Origin: Umbelopsis ramanniana AG
Taxonomy: Eukaryota; Mucoromycota; Umbelopsidomycetes; Umbelopsidales; Umbelopsidaceae
Assembly: GCF_025399195.1 (NCBI RefSeq)
Contig: NW_026252088.1
Coordinates: forward strand, 310,001-374,000
DNA length: 64,000 nt
Direction: 5' to 3'
Shown here: in pieces, positions 1-11,600 of the stretch
How positions within the stretch are numbered: position 1 is the stretch's first letter
Layout of the letters: each line of letters opens with the position of its first letter
Position numbers and translations under genes: made by a program
Notes under the pieces: generated by a model
The model's database searches: none
Told to the model about the DNA's origin: nothing
Seen by the model: only the letters and a program-made list of their open reading frames with translations

Positions 1-356
1 ATGAAACTCATTCTCTTTCAGATGAAATGCACAACTACCATAGAGAGCTGGGATCTAGCCATGATTCCAAGGGAGGGATTGGGTTGCAACATGATGTGGG
101 TTTGCAAACATAGTTTGACAGGTGCTCAATGTGACCTAAACTGATTCATGTATTCTTCCGTACTAGGTATACAAGCAGACAGCGGAAGAACTTGCTGATT
201 CAATCATTGATTATGCTCGGGAACGCGGATTCAAATTTTCCACGGTCGCGGAATGTGAGTCTAATCAATCGTTGGTTTATGTCTTACATACAATTCACTT
301 ATTGATCTCCTGGTACGCACACTTACCTAGGTTTCAACGAGGCACCTTACCATTAG
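1..356 (+). CDS. Chitin deacetylase, C-terminal part (5' end outside window)
   Basis: This is the 3' end of a polysaccharide (chitin) deacetylase gene, an enzyme that removes acetyl groups from cell-wall chitin to give chitosan. Three exons are visible: 1-95, 167-254 and 331-356, ending in TAG. The spliced peptide contains GGIGLQHD, then VYKQTAEELADSIIDYARE and ERGFKFSTVAE, and ends CFNEAPYH. It lines up residue for residue with the end of the complete deacetylase at 1589-2899, and both visible introns fall at the same positions and phases as in that gene. The catalytic NodB core lies upstream of the window and cannot be judged. The two genes are most simply read as a tandem duplication. Confidence 0.85.
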
Positions 357-1588
357 AGATGTAAATAGACTAGCATGCGGTGTTTCAAGAAAGATACGAA
401 TTTTCCACCTCCTGGAAAGAGATATTCAGAGCAACATGGATTATTAATAAACATTCACCTTACGATGACATGACAAAGATACTTCGGAGAAGTCTGACCC
501 GCCGAACCGAAGAGTCCGCTTGTTTGGTTCTCAGATCAGTCGAATGTTATGCCGATGGAAGAGGTAAACGCATGCACCACATAACAATGGATGAAAAAAA
601 TATTGGGTTTAAAAGTGGAGTGTTAATTGCCAGAAGATAAAATCTTTGGGATTGAGTGACACGAAGATTGCCAGGTACAATCAACTGTGACGGACATGGT
701 TAAATCAGTATCAATGTCAAGGTCATTTAGCAGAGTGAGAATTTGTTAACAGAGAAACAATTCACAGACACTAATTAATCAGTGTCGGTATCATGCAAGC
801 CATGGCCCCAATGCAGGTGGCAACTGCGACATTTTTAGCATCTGCTGGTCGAATCGTGACTGGCGATGTAAAGAGGTACGCCAAGTACGCCAGCGGTATT
901 CGTAATCGGACGTCATGGTAGAACGACGATGATGAAAGACCGGACAAGACGGATAATAAATTACCATCGCGCCGTAAACATTCTATCAACTCTATGTTTC
1001 CACAATGGATATCCATGCCCAGGAAGAGAAGCACTACAAATGCAATTCCTGCTTCTTCTGTGCAGCTGCTCTCGTCTTTTTCTCAATTGTGGTAAGATAA
1101 AACATGTATCAACTTATTTTAAGCAGTAAGCTTTCGGTCGGAGTAATCCCACTCCTCATTGTTCTGCCCCTTCGCGACGGTCACACTGAAACTTTCCAAA
1201 CGCCTTTAGTCATGCAGACAAAACAGGGCATGTGTACCTTGGAACAGGGTAAACATTTATTCTATCAAATCCTGGTAAACATTGGAGGCAGATTGAAGGA
1301 AACTCTTGCTTTTTGAAAAAGGGAAGGGATGATATGGTTGTTGTTAGCGCGAAGCTTGTTTGTGGAGTAACCTCGGTAAAGTCCCATTCGGACAATGCAG
1401 ACAAATAAAGGAAAAAACCAAAACAAAAAAAATCTGGGAATCCGATGGCGGACCCAATGGTCTAAATAAAGATTGATGGCAGTACTTGAAATGAAAGAGG
1501 TCGGTTGTCCAGGAGCCTATATATACTCTTCGTTTTCTTCTTCTTCTCGATATCATTTTTTTTTTACTTTTCAAAAAGGTTTAATCCA
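357..1588. other. Intergenic spacer between the two chitin deacetylases
   Basis: About 1.2 kb between the stop codon of the first deacetylase and the start of the second. Short open frames exist on both strands but none has recognisable domains, splice structure or convincing codon use. The distal part should hold the promoter of the downstream gene (see the TATA-like element). I see no degenerate third deacetylase copy. Confidence 0.6.
1518..1525 (+). promoter_or_regulatory. TATA-like element upstream of chitin deacetylase 2
   Basis: A TATATATA octamer lies 63 nt before the proposed ATG at 1589, a plausible distance for a fungal core promoter with a short leader. It is followed by a pyrimidine-rich stretch. 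Transcription start was not determined; this is inference from position and sequence. Confidence 0.5.
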
Positions 1589-2899
1589 ATGCATTCTCTC
1601 GTCTATCTGGCCTTTGCTTTACTATTGAGCTCAACATTGGTCTCCACGTCGCCCATAACAAGACGTACTCTTACTGGCGTTCAAACTGACTGCAAGAAAG
1701 GATATTTCGCATTGACATACGATGATGGTCCATACGAGTTTACTGAAGAGCTAGTTGACAAGTTAGACGCGGCTGGTATCAAGGTCAGTGGTTCTGGATT
1801 GCCGTTGATGGCTTGACGCGTATTTGTCATTGCAGACCTAACATTATTATTTTCTTTGCTATGTTGAAACAGGCTACTTTCTTTGTCAATGGCAAAAACT
1901 GGTGGTAAGGATCTTGCTATCCTTTTAGTATGTACGAATGATCTGAAAACGCTGATTGATGTATCAATGGTAAATAGGGATATCAAAACTGATTCCAACG
2001 CATCTGCTGCGATCGAAAAAGCATATAATTCTGGCCATCAGGTACGATTCCGGCCAGGGTTAACACTATGGCAGTAGTGTTCCAAAATTGAGACCTCATT
2101 CCTAAACATTTGGTTATTTCAACATCCACAGATTGCAAGCCATACATATTCACACGCTGATCTCGATAGTTTGGATGCTGCGGGAGTCACCTCGGAAATG
2201 ACCGATCTTGAAGCTGCATTGGAGAAGGCTATCGGTGTAAAGTAAGTATCAAAATGCCTAGAACCATACAGGGGCTCGGTTAGAGAGAGTTTCTGCATCC
2301 CAAATCTTCGCACTTTACTCCTGCTTTTTATTCTAAACATGTCTTCATTTTTCTACGTAGGCCAGCGTGTAAGTGCCTTTACCTAAAAAAACAACGTGGT
2401 AAATTAAAAGCGGGATGACATTGTATCTGATTTTTTGATCTTTTAGTCATGCGTCCTCCTTACGGTAATAGCAATTCGGGAACTACGTCGACTCTTAACT
2501 CACTCGGATATACAGTCGTAACCTGGAATGTCGACTCGAAAGATTATGAAACTCACAACCTCAATGATGAACTGACTAACTACAAGAACGAGCTCGGTCC
2601 TATTACCGGGCCCGGTGGTATTGCTTTGGAACACGATGTGAGTAATTTGTCTGGCCGGCGGTGGTGATACTATTCAATGCAATCCTAAGATATTTATTCC
2701 TTTTTCAATCTTCAAGGTTTACCAACAAACTGTCGAGGAGCTTACCGACAAAGCCATTGAATACGTCCAGGGAATGGGTTACAAGTTTGCCACTATCGCT
2801 GAGTGTACGTAGATATACCTCGTTTGATCTTTAAACCTTCTATACTCTTTTCTAACATGTGCGTTTCCTTCAGGCTTCAACTCGCAGCCCTACCAGTAG
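1589..2899 (+). CDS. Secreted chitin deacetylase (carbohydrate esterase family 4)
   Basis: Converts chitin to chitosan, acting at the cell wall. Eight exons can be joined: 1589-1783, 1873-1904, 1978-2041, 2132-2241, 2361-2368, 2447-2637, 2717-2804 and 2874-2899. The start MHSLVYLAFALLLSS gives a hydrophobic signal peptide. The NodB core is intact. ALTYDDGP supplies the catalytic and metal aspartates. SHTYSHADLD carries the metal-binding histidines, with Tyr in the usual Trp place. MRPPYG is the conserved RPPYG motif, and IALEHD matches the late conserved histidine region. The protein is short, with no GPI-anchor tail or chitin-binding module seen. The fifth exon is only 8 nt but is needed to keep the frame through KPAFMRPPYG. 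Its tandem partner ends at 356. Confidence 0.92.
2361..2368 (+). other. 8-nt microexon of chitin deacetylase 2
   Basis: The sequence GCCAGCGT is preceded by TACGTAG and followed by GTAAGTG. Joining it to the flanking exons gives K-P-A-F-M-R-P-P-Y-G, which restores the conserved deacetylase motif. Skipping it breaks the frame just before that motif. The call rests on frame logic and splice consensus. Confidence 0.8.
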
Positions 2900-3597
2900 G
2901 AGGAGAAATATTTGAGTCGTACCTTAGCGCCGTCTATCATGGACGCAACGATTTTATAACCTTTCTTGAAAAATAACAAAACCCAAAAACAAAGCATAAG
3001 TACAAGTAGCTTCCATATAGTATGGAAAGATAGGTCAGAGCATAATGGATTGATAATAAAATATATTCTTCTCAAAATTTGCATCCCACTGAAACAGCCC
3101 TGTTGGATGTCATAGTGCGATTGCCGCACCAACCCGCCATTGCTAAAATAAGCGGTATTCTGCCCTGGAACCAATCTGACAAAATTTGACAGAAATGTCT
3201 CATCGCCAATATGAAACAAACCAGTTTTATATAATGTGACCCGCACTATTCTTCACCAGCCATCTTAAAATAGAGGTATCGAACTTTTCCAAACCAACTT
3301 TAACGGACTTTGTCACAAGGCATGAAGGAATCGCAAATTTCTCATGTTTCAAGTCCATTTTCATCAGCAAAGATGTATCTGTCATTGACGGTTGGCAACC
3401 CGTATAGGGCTTCTAAAAGGAAATCATGTAGGGGACATACAACGATATATATTACTTCAGTTGGATAAATTTAATCATAACATTAAGATGGAGGTTGATT
3501 CTATGCTGGAAAATGCGATGTGGTATAGCTCCTACGATTTCTCTAAGCGCATAACAAAATATACAAAAATAAAAGATCAATGACATGCATGACAAGC
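2900..3597. other. Convergent 3' intergenic region
   Basis: About 700 nt between the convergent ends of chitin deacetylase 2 and the Old Yellow Enzyme gene. It is AT-rich. A 118-codon frame on the minus strand (2890-3246) overlaps the deacetylase end and shows no recognisable family, so I did not call it a gene. Confidence 0.5.
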
Positions 3598-4908
3598 TTA
3601 CAAGGCGGCTTTCTGGGCGGCGTTGTTCTCAACGTCCGCCTTTTGTGCTTCTTCCCATGTTGGGTAATCGGTGTATCCAGTGGGGCCACCACCGTAGAAG
3701 GTATCACGGTTGTAAGGGTTCAAAGGAAGGTTTTCCTGAAGACGGTAAGGCAAATCAGGGTTGGCAATGAAGTGACGGCCATAAGCAAGCAAATTGCCGG
3801 TTTCCTCAGCAACAGCCAATGCGTGTTCACGATGGTCGCCATAACCACCAGCACTGACGAATGCGGACTTCCAAATCTGAGTGAGTGGGATCAGGAATTT
3901 TATCAGTCAGACGGTAAAAAAAAAAGAAAGCTGGTTTGGGAAAAAAAAAAGTGGTTATGGCTTACCTTTTTGAAGGACTTGAGACTTGGTCCCTTATCGG
4001 CCTCACTCAGATCAACAACATCAGGACGGGGTTCCATGAAGTGAAGATAGGCGAGGTTGGGATGGTTGTCTTGCAATTGTTGGGTCAGATAGCCCCAGGT
4101 TTCCAAAGGTGTTTCGTCACCCATGTCCTGGAAAGCTCCCCAAGGAGAGAATCGAATAGCAGTGCGTTCAGGACCGACTGCTTGTTGAACGGCATCCACT
4201 ACTTCCAAAGCCAATCGAGTTCTGTTCTCAATGGAACCACCATACTTGTCTGTTCGAACGTTGCTGTTGCTGTTGATAAATTGGTCAATGATATATCCAT
4301 TGGCACCGTGAATCTCGACACCGTCAAATTCAGCCTCTATGGCGTTCTTGGCTGCCTTAACATAATCTTGAATAAGGCTAGGAATTTCCGATTCCTCAAG
4401 GGGACGAGGAACTCCATAAGGCTGACCGGCCATGTTGTTGCCCTTGATAGCAATGGCAGATGCTGAGACGGGTGTAGCGTTGTCAGGGAGAACATGACTG
4501 GAAGTAGCACGACCAACGTGCCACAATTGCAGGAAAATGGCAGATCCTTGCTTATGGACGGCTTCAGTAACCTAAAAGAAAATGCCCACATAGGTCAGTA
4601 TCGAGCAAACACAACTCTCTGATTTACTGCAAGTGCAGATAAAGTACCTTTTTCCATCCTTCCACCTGTTCCTTAGTATAGATTCCTGGAGCGCCAGGGT
4701 AGCCACCAGCCATGGGTGAGATGAAGGTAGCTTCAGTGATCAACAAGCCGCCTCCGTTGCCAGCACGCTGCTTGTAGTGTTCGACCACAAGATCATTGGG
4801 AACATGATCACCAGTGTTACGCATGCGAGTAAGTGGAGCAAGCACGACACGGTGCTTCAAGGCAACTTTTCCAACTCGGATTGGAGTGAACAGTTTTGGA
4901 ACGGTCAT
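3598..4908 (-). CDS. Old Yellow Enzyme family NADPH dehydrogenase (FMN-dependent ene-reductase)
   Basis: A flavin oxidoreductase that reduces activated C=C bonds of alpha,beta-unsaturated carbonyls with NAD(P)H. Three exons on the minus strand: 4908-4648, 4571-3966 and 3876-3598. The start MTVPKLFTPIRVGKVALKHR is typical of the family, and FMN-binding APLTRMR follows. LQLWHVGRATSS lies across the second exon start. GVEIHGANGYIIDQF holds the substrate-binding His and Asn, followed by the YGGSIENR signature. The C-terminal AYGRHFIANPDLPYRL is also canonical. The barrel is complete and no residue appears missing. No neighbour suggests a specific pathway, so the physiological substrate is unknown. 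A pyrimidine-rich tract lies just upstream of the ATG (4927-4939). Confidence 0.93.
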
Positions 4909-6083
4909 TGTGTGGTTGTAGAGATAAATGTAATTTTTTTTTTTTTTTGGCGATGGCAAAACCGATATTTTATATTCATTACCGGCTTTGGAATTATGGT
5001 TTTAATTCAGGGTCAGATCGCTTACCTGAGCCAAATCCCGGATAATTATTTACCGTGATTACTGATTCAAATGGGTAATTTATCATGTCTAAGCATGCCG
5101 ACGTAAGTGCTCAATGTTCGACGTGTCTCCTTCAACCAAAGGATTGCTTGGTCACCATATCAACTTTAATACTTTTTGACAAAAGAGACACGCCTTGCAA
5201 ATCCTACTAGTTCCATGGACAGTGCCTCCTGGTCCTTTTTAGGCGAAGGTAAAAGCCATAGATTTTAATAACATTAATTTTACATTGGTGGTCAACATAC
5301 CGTGAAGGAAGGACCCTGCCATTGAGAAGATTAGAGGGCGATTCATGCTGGATCCAGGGCGTCTCCAATACGACAATCGCTGCATCGAATTTGTTTACCA
5401 AAGCATTTTTCCGCATGAGGGCTTATATTGAGCCGGTTCTCATTGGATATGACACCATGTTCATCCGGGCGTATTATCAATATAAGGTACAAACAAACCA
5501 CCGTCCATCCTAAGTCAACCCTCGAGGTGTTCTCGGTTGCCCCTATTGCCAGAACAGATATATAGAACTTGGCCATTTTTTTTTTTTAATAGACTTTCAA
5601 ACTCCAATATTTACATTTCAAATACATGAAAATGGGATTGTGCAGGAAAGAAGCAGAAAAAAGCAATCTCGATGCAAGAAGGACGCTGAACAAACCAATG
5701 TGCTTCGAAACATCAAGCAAGAGAAGAAAATGAAAACACAAGTATGCCAAATACAAGTAAACACTCAATACGGCATGTGCGGCAATTCTATCTATTATCT
5801 CTCCATCTGATTCAATTTTTTTTTGTTTTTTTGTTTTTTTTTGCTTTTACGCCAGCCTTTCTTTTTCTTGTTAAAAACCTTTTCTTTTTTTTTTTAAATG
5901 GAACGGTTAGCATCCGTCTTTGGAGTTATGTTCTTTTTTTGATCGTGTATGTGTAAGTGTTTTCGATTTCAAAGAGTGCATATGTAAAAACTTGGTATTT
6001 TTTTCTTCGTTTTCTTCTTGAACACAAGTTGGGAGAAGGGTTATTTGCAGTGATATGGGAGGGTGCCTCTTTTTCTCTTCTGT
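4909..6083. other. Intergenic region with poly-T tracts
   Basis: About 1.2 kb between the Old Yellow Enzyme start and the 3' end of the G3BP-like gene. It holds several T-runs (near 4927, 5578, 5818-5840, 5888) and AT-rich sequence. Short open frames on both strands show no family or splice support. The part nearest 6084 is probably the 3' UTR of the G3BP-like gene. Confidence 0.5.
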
Positions 6084-7636
6084 TTACTTGGAAGCGGGAG
6101 AGTTGGCTTGAGCATTAGGTTGGCTTTTGTTGGTATTGTTACCCTTACGGTCTCCTCCACGTCCAGCATTTCCACGTCGGTTTCCGCGCTCGCTCTGTTG
6201 ACCATCAGCTTGTTGTTGGCTGGCCTGCTTGTCACCACCACGATGCATTCCTCCACGACGGTTTTCGAAACCACCACGTCCTTCACCGTTTTGACGTCGT
6301 CCTTCATATTGCCCACGGCCACCTTGGGGACGACGTTCCTCAGCAAGCACAACGGCTGAGCCGATCGTGATCTTTTGCTGACTCAAGGCCTTGTGAGCAC
6401 TCTCAGCATGGCTGAAGTCAAGGAAAGCACAGCTCTTGGAATGAACAACAGTGAGCGTCTTGATAGCACCAAACTTGCCGAATGCCTCCTTCAACTGGTC
6501 TTCAGTCATGGTCTGCTGTACATTCTTGACAAAGATAGAAATGTTCTCAGTCTTGGTGGGCTGCTTGGTCTGAAGTTGTTGTTGCTGTTGCTGAGGAGAT
6601 TGCTTAGGAGGGTTGACAGGAACCGAAGCAACGGGTCCCTTAGCTTCTGCAACTTGAGTTCCCCACTTTTCAGAGTCATTGGCAGCCAAATTAGCCCAGG
6701 TCTTGGGAGCATTGCTCTTGGCAGCACTGGCAGGTCTGTCATGTTGCTTTTGCTTCTGCTTATCACCATCAGCCTTGGACTTCTTTGGGCGCTGTTGTTG
6801 TTGTTGCTGCTCCTTGGCAGATCCTTCTGAGGCCACACCGTTGGCGACTTGTTCAACAGACTTTTCATTGCTTTCCTCAGTCTTGGTCACGGGGGTTTCC
6901 TTGACTTCAGGAACAACAGCAGGAGAAGGCTCTTCATCAGGCTTAGCTTCAGCTACTTGGGTAGCTTCGACAGCAGCAGTTTGTGCGTCATCCATGCTGA
7001 CAGCAGACTGTTCCTGGTCGGGCTCAGCTACCTTTTCTTCAACAGCAGCGACCTCTTCCTCGGTGACACCCTCTTCATAGTCAATATCCTCTCTCAAAAA
7101 GCGGAAAATGTCATTCAAGACATAGTATCCCTTTGGCTGCTCGGCTAAAAAGAAGGTCTGTGCAAATTTTCTTGCTTCGGTGCCTTGATTGGACATTTCG
7201 CCAAGAACCTGGACAATGATACCGTTGTTTGCAGACGACATACTATCAACGCTAGAGACCATAACCATACAGTTGTTCAAGTTGAGATCAGTAATAGCCT
7301 TGCGGATTTGCTATGGGAGGAGGAGGATGAGTAAGCTCAATCGCTCATTTCAAAAAAAAAAAAAAAAGTTTTCCAAGGGTAATCTCCCTAGATGCTTACC
7401 TGATTGCCGTTGACCAATTTGACGTTGAGATCGCCCTCCTCGCCATGAAGGTAGCTCGAGTTCTTGTTATAGAACAAGTGCAACTTTTGAGGGTCATCAT
7501 GCAAGAAATTGTAGTATTCATGGACAAACATCATGCCGATTTCTTGAGGTGTGACCGATGACTGGGCGTCAGTTGTATCATTCTCAAGGATGGCGGATGC
7601 AGCGGTTTGGTTGGCGTTAATGGCAGTTGCAGTCAT
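6084..7636 (-). CDS. G3BP-like RNA-binding protein (NTF2-like domain, RRM, RGG tail)
   Basis: Probable homologue of Ras-GAP SH3-binding protein (G3BP; Bre5/Nxt3 in yeasts), a cytoplasmic RNP and deubiquitinase cofactor linked to stress granules. Two coding exons, 7636-7400 and 7310-6084, give about 487 aa. The NTF2-like domain comes first (QEIGMMFVHEYYNFL through YYVLNDIFRFL). An acidic stretch and a Gln/Ala-rich linker follow. An RRM then shows RNP2-like IFVKNV and RNP1-like KSCAFLDF, and the tail is rich in RGG/RRGG. The start MTATAIN was chosen because a 3' splice site ends at 7649, 13 nt upstream. A strong GTAAGT donor at 7758 suggests a 110-nt intron in the 5' leader. Known G3BP roles come from the family; nothing here proves stress-granule function. 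Confidence 0.9.
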
Positions 7637-8645
7637 GAGAGGATTGATCTGTATGTGAAATGATGTGGGGCCCACCAAAAAAAACACGCAGAAGTTAGGA
7701 CGTGACTGGAAGGTTGCGGTGTGTCAACTAAATCAAAACAGATTTGAGCACTACTTACGTGTAGAAATTAGAAGTGGAGGAAACCAAGAGGTGCGGTTAA
7801 AAAAGAGCAGTAATGAAATGGAAAAAAAGGAGAAGAATGAGATGAAATGAAGTATAAAAAGAAAAGTCAACAAGATGTTGCCTAATTCCTTGTCTTTATT
7901 TTTTTTTCTCTAGTTTTCTTTCCATTTGATTCTCAGCAATTCCAATTCAGGTTTTCCCCATTGCAACGTCGTAAACGTCTTGTTGGAGCTGAACCATCTT
8001 CCACTCGACAGATTTTCGTGAACGTACAAGAAGCAATACATCTTGACCAATTGATTGGCTTTGCCGCGAAAAGCCTCGTACCTGATGAGAAAAGTATGCA
8101 ATTTTTACAGATCCACGTTTTACAGTGGCCAATGCTAGGAAAAGTGCATAAACTGCAACCGACTAGCTCCTCCCAGCTAGAGGCCACACAACCCGAATAG
8201 TGCTAGGTGTTCATGATAACAATTTAATCTAAGACATTACTTTATTAGAGTCAATAAGATGTATAGACGTTCGCTTTCAATCAGGCTGGCGTGTGTTTAG
8301 AGAGAGCCGTTTGGAATTGTGCGCTACCATTTGTCATTCGCTATTACAATGCACAGCATTCCACAGCAGTAATGCAACAATAACACCCCTTATAAACGTA
8401 CTTTTTGCCCTCGCGTGGAAATAGTAAAAGTCATACGCGCCATGGAATAATAGTGTCTTACATTAAAACGAAGGGCCAAAATCTGGAAGGAACGGTGTAT
8501 AAATGCTATAACTACAGGTGATGAACATAGAAAGTGAGAGGGAATCATGTTAAGCGAATTAGTATTAAGCTGCTACAGTTAAACTTTGATGAACAGATAG
8601 AGTAGAAAAAGAAAAGAAAGCTGGATCGAAGAACAACAGCGAGGT
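7637..8645. other. Intergenic region with leader of the G3BP-like gene
   Basis: About 1 kb. The first part (7649-7758) looks like a 5'-leader intron of the G3BP-like gene, with GTAAGT donor and CATACAG acceptor on the minus strand. The rest is AT-rich. Short frames around 7910-8200 on both strands have no recognisable domain. Nothing further is supported. Confidence 0.5.
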
Positions 8646-11600
8646 CTACAGGTCAATTTGTGCGAGGATGGAGGGCAGTTTTTCGTCATAAGTACTGCAG
8701 ATATTGATGAGCAGAGGTATATCATTTTCTTCAACCCTGTATACATCAATGTTTAATATTTCAAACATTAGCTCATTACTATCTTCAAGGACCGAGCCTT
8801 TACCTGATTTCAGCCGCTAAAGACTTGGGGTCGTTGAAAAATGGTTGTTCATCGAGGGCATTGTATCCGTTTCGCCGCTGGTAAACTGCCTCTTGTAGGA
8901 AAGTACTTCGAAGGTACAATAATTGTAACTGGTCTTCGAGCCATCCCAAGCACTGTAGTTCAAAAAATGATCGGTCAGTTCAGCACTGAAGCAGATAATG
9001 ATATCGTGATGGATTCCATTACCTCTTCTGCTCCAACGCCGTTTTGAAATTTTCGCTTGAGGTCCGTCAACATTTGGTGAACTAAACTTGACATTTGCAT
9101 ATACCGCCAATCATCTTTTCTAGAATCCATATCATGGCTACCGTCCTGTTAGGTATGGGCGTTGCAAATTAAAAGCAATTTCAAATAAATGGACTCACAG
9201 TGCTTGATCCGGTTCGTCTGGTCGTTGGTGAAGAGTGCGACATCGCCTATAACAGAGATTAAAAAAAAAAACCGGTTAGTCCCCCAAATTAGACGTACAC
9301 ATACATCTATCCGCATCTGCTTACGAAGTGTTGGTGTCAATGACAATGCACACGGCTTCAGAGGTATCATTCGTAAGTGAATATTGAGTCAAAGTGTCCC
9401 GCATATCTGACTCCAAGGCGTCGATGAAGGAATTGTTGGGTAAGCCCATCAAAACGAAATCCGATTTGTACGAGTTGCAATATCCAACCATAAGTGACCT
9501 TCCATAGGACTTTGCAAATAGCTCGTCTGCTGCTGCTGATGGTACACCTGTCTCTTTAGCGAGCGTAATATCCGGCTCCATGTGATATATGTACGATCTG
9601 TGCAAAGAAAACAAAATTCCCAAGTTAACTAAATGGGGGGTCATCCAAAAAACAAACAAATCTCATAAAAGAAAAACTGACTTGGGCATAGACAAGGGAT
9701 AGCAGCAATCGGCGTCGGTAGATTGTGATCTTGAGCTCAAGGATGGGCTTCTAGAATCGGAATAGCTTCCTCTTTCTTGTCTCAATTCTCTCGTTTCTGC
9801 GGCAATGGCACTAGCCACTGCCGTTGTATGGGCAGCGGTGTCAAAGTTAACTTGTGTAGGTGGGATGGTTTGGGACGACGACCGATAGCCCTGGTTATCT
9901 TCTTTAATTGGCGAGGTAGTGTCTAGAGAAGACGCTACGGAAATGTTTTCCCGATAACTTGCATCCTCCCCTTTTTTTCGTGGTATATTTATGGATTTGC
10001 TTTCAGCCGAACCCATCAATTGCTGTACAATGTGGTCTTCCATCTCCCCGCTGGTATCTTCCATAGGAAACTCTTTTCCAAAAATAGAATTGGAGTCTGT
10101 ATCCGTGGCTAGAACTTCCATATTGTCGTATACTTCGTTACACCGAATGAAATAACTCAAGACATATATTATCCTTCGTACAACAGCTGGCTGTTGGCCG
10201 ACAACGATAGTTCGTGCCATGCGACTTTGATGACCGACATGCCCATATAAGTCGCTGCCGAAAGAAAACAAAAAGTGACAGGTCAGCGACATGCTTATTT
10301 GTGATACGTCTGAGCTGTGCCCAACCCCAAAACAATATAAAGAATAAAAACGCCAATAACTTACCTAAGTTGCGCCCAAAGTGGATCGTAGTAGCCATGA
10401 TTATAGCCGCCCAAATGTGGAGACTATATGTTGGATAGGTTGAATTTAGAATTGCTTTGCGAAAAAAGGGGGGGGGGCAGTCCATGAAGTAAAATGAAAG
10501 TTACATACCCTGCTCTCTTCAGGCGGTCGTATCGTCGGCACCCACGAAAGATGATATGTTAAAACGGCGGTCATCATTGTGGATATCAAGAAGTTTTGCG
10601 CCCGATTGTCGTACAGGTCCATAAGGTTGGTTAACTCGCGCAAAAGATGATTCGCATACTCGGGCCGTCGATGTGAAAATGTTGACATGTTTAGCCATAG
10701 TGGTTCCTGCAGGATGACTGAGTGACATGTAACTTTGCATGAAAGTTATTCAGGTAGCTTACCTGAATTCTTGGGGTGTTATAGAGTGAACATATGGAGT
10801 CTTTGAATTTGGCAACGGCATCCAATAAGATGGGGTCGTTTTGAAAGGTGTTTGCTGACAAAAAAGGCAAACTTCCTCGACTTCTGCGCTGTGGTTGAGC
10901 AAAAATCTAAATAAGATGATGAAAGGCATTAGTATGTATGTATCACCAACCCGGCTACTTTCCCTTATGTGGCATGCCTCCGCAAGTCTGTCATCAATGT
11001 CTACGGCACGCGACATAATTATATAATTATTATTTTTTCTTTAACTTACTGAATTAAGTCCGCTCAAATGCATTTGTCTTGGTGAAGATCGTCGAAAATG
11101 ATTACAGAGCAACTTGAAAGCAACGACTTGAAGTTGGTGGAGTTTGTTTTCAATGACAGCGAAGTGGGAAAAAATAAGATCCAAAAGTGGATGTGTTTCT
11201 GAATTATCTAGGGTGATGACCACAGCCAATGCATATTTGATAGACCTTGAGGGATGGCGTACAGTCTGCTCATGAAAAATAATTTAGGTGCAATTCCAAC
11301 GACGCAAGAATTCACACACCATGATCGAGGACTTACACTGGGTTCCACCACATCATACGTACGTGTATTGGGAAGAGGGGTTGGGTTGAACGTTCCGTCT
11401 TCAATGCTGGTTTGACTGAAGCGACGAGACCGTTTGCTATTTAAAGATCTTCGGGATTTCGGTGACCGTCCAAATAATTGTTCAGCGAAAGGTGAAACAG
11501 AAGAATATCGAGAAGATTCATCATCACTCGACAATTCGGGACTGTCATCCACAATGGAGTGAGGTCTGGAAATGGATGGGCGGTGCGATAATCGAGGCCC

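Noticed and set aside
380-1316. Short plus-strand open frames (86 and 70 codons) and minus-strand frames between the two deacetylases
   Set aside because: No family resemblance, no splice partners and no leader or codon-use support.
2890-3246. 118-codon open frame on the minus strand after chitin deacetylase 2
   Set aside because: It overlaps the last deacetylase exon, has no recognisable domain, and lies in a convergent 3' region; long chance frames are expected at this frequency.
6063-7148. Plus-strand frames with Leu- or Ser-rich sequence opposite the G3BP-like gene
   Set aside because: They are antisense shadows of Gln- and Ala-rich coding sequence; composition mirrors the real minus-strand gene.
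7910-8200. Overlapping 60-85-codon frames on both strands
   Set aside because: Considered as a small gene with a Cys-rich start, but no frame shows a known motif or continues through plausible splice sites.
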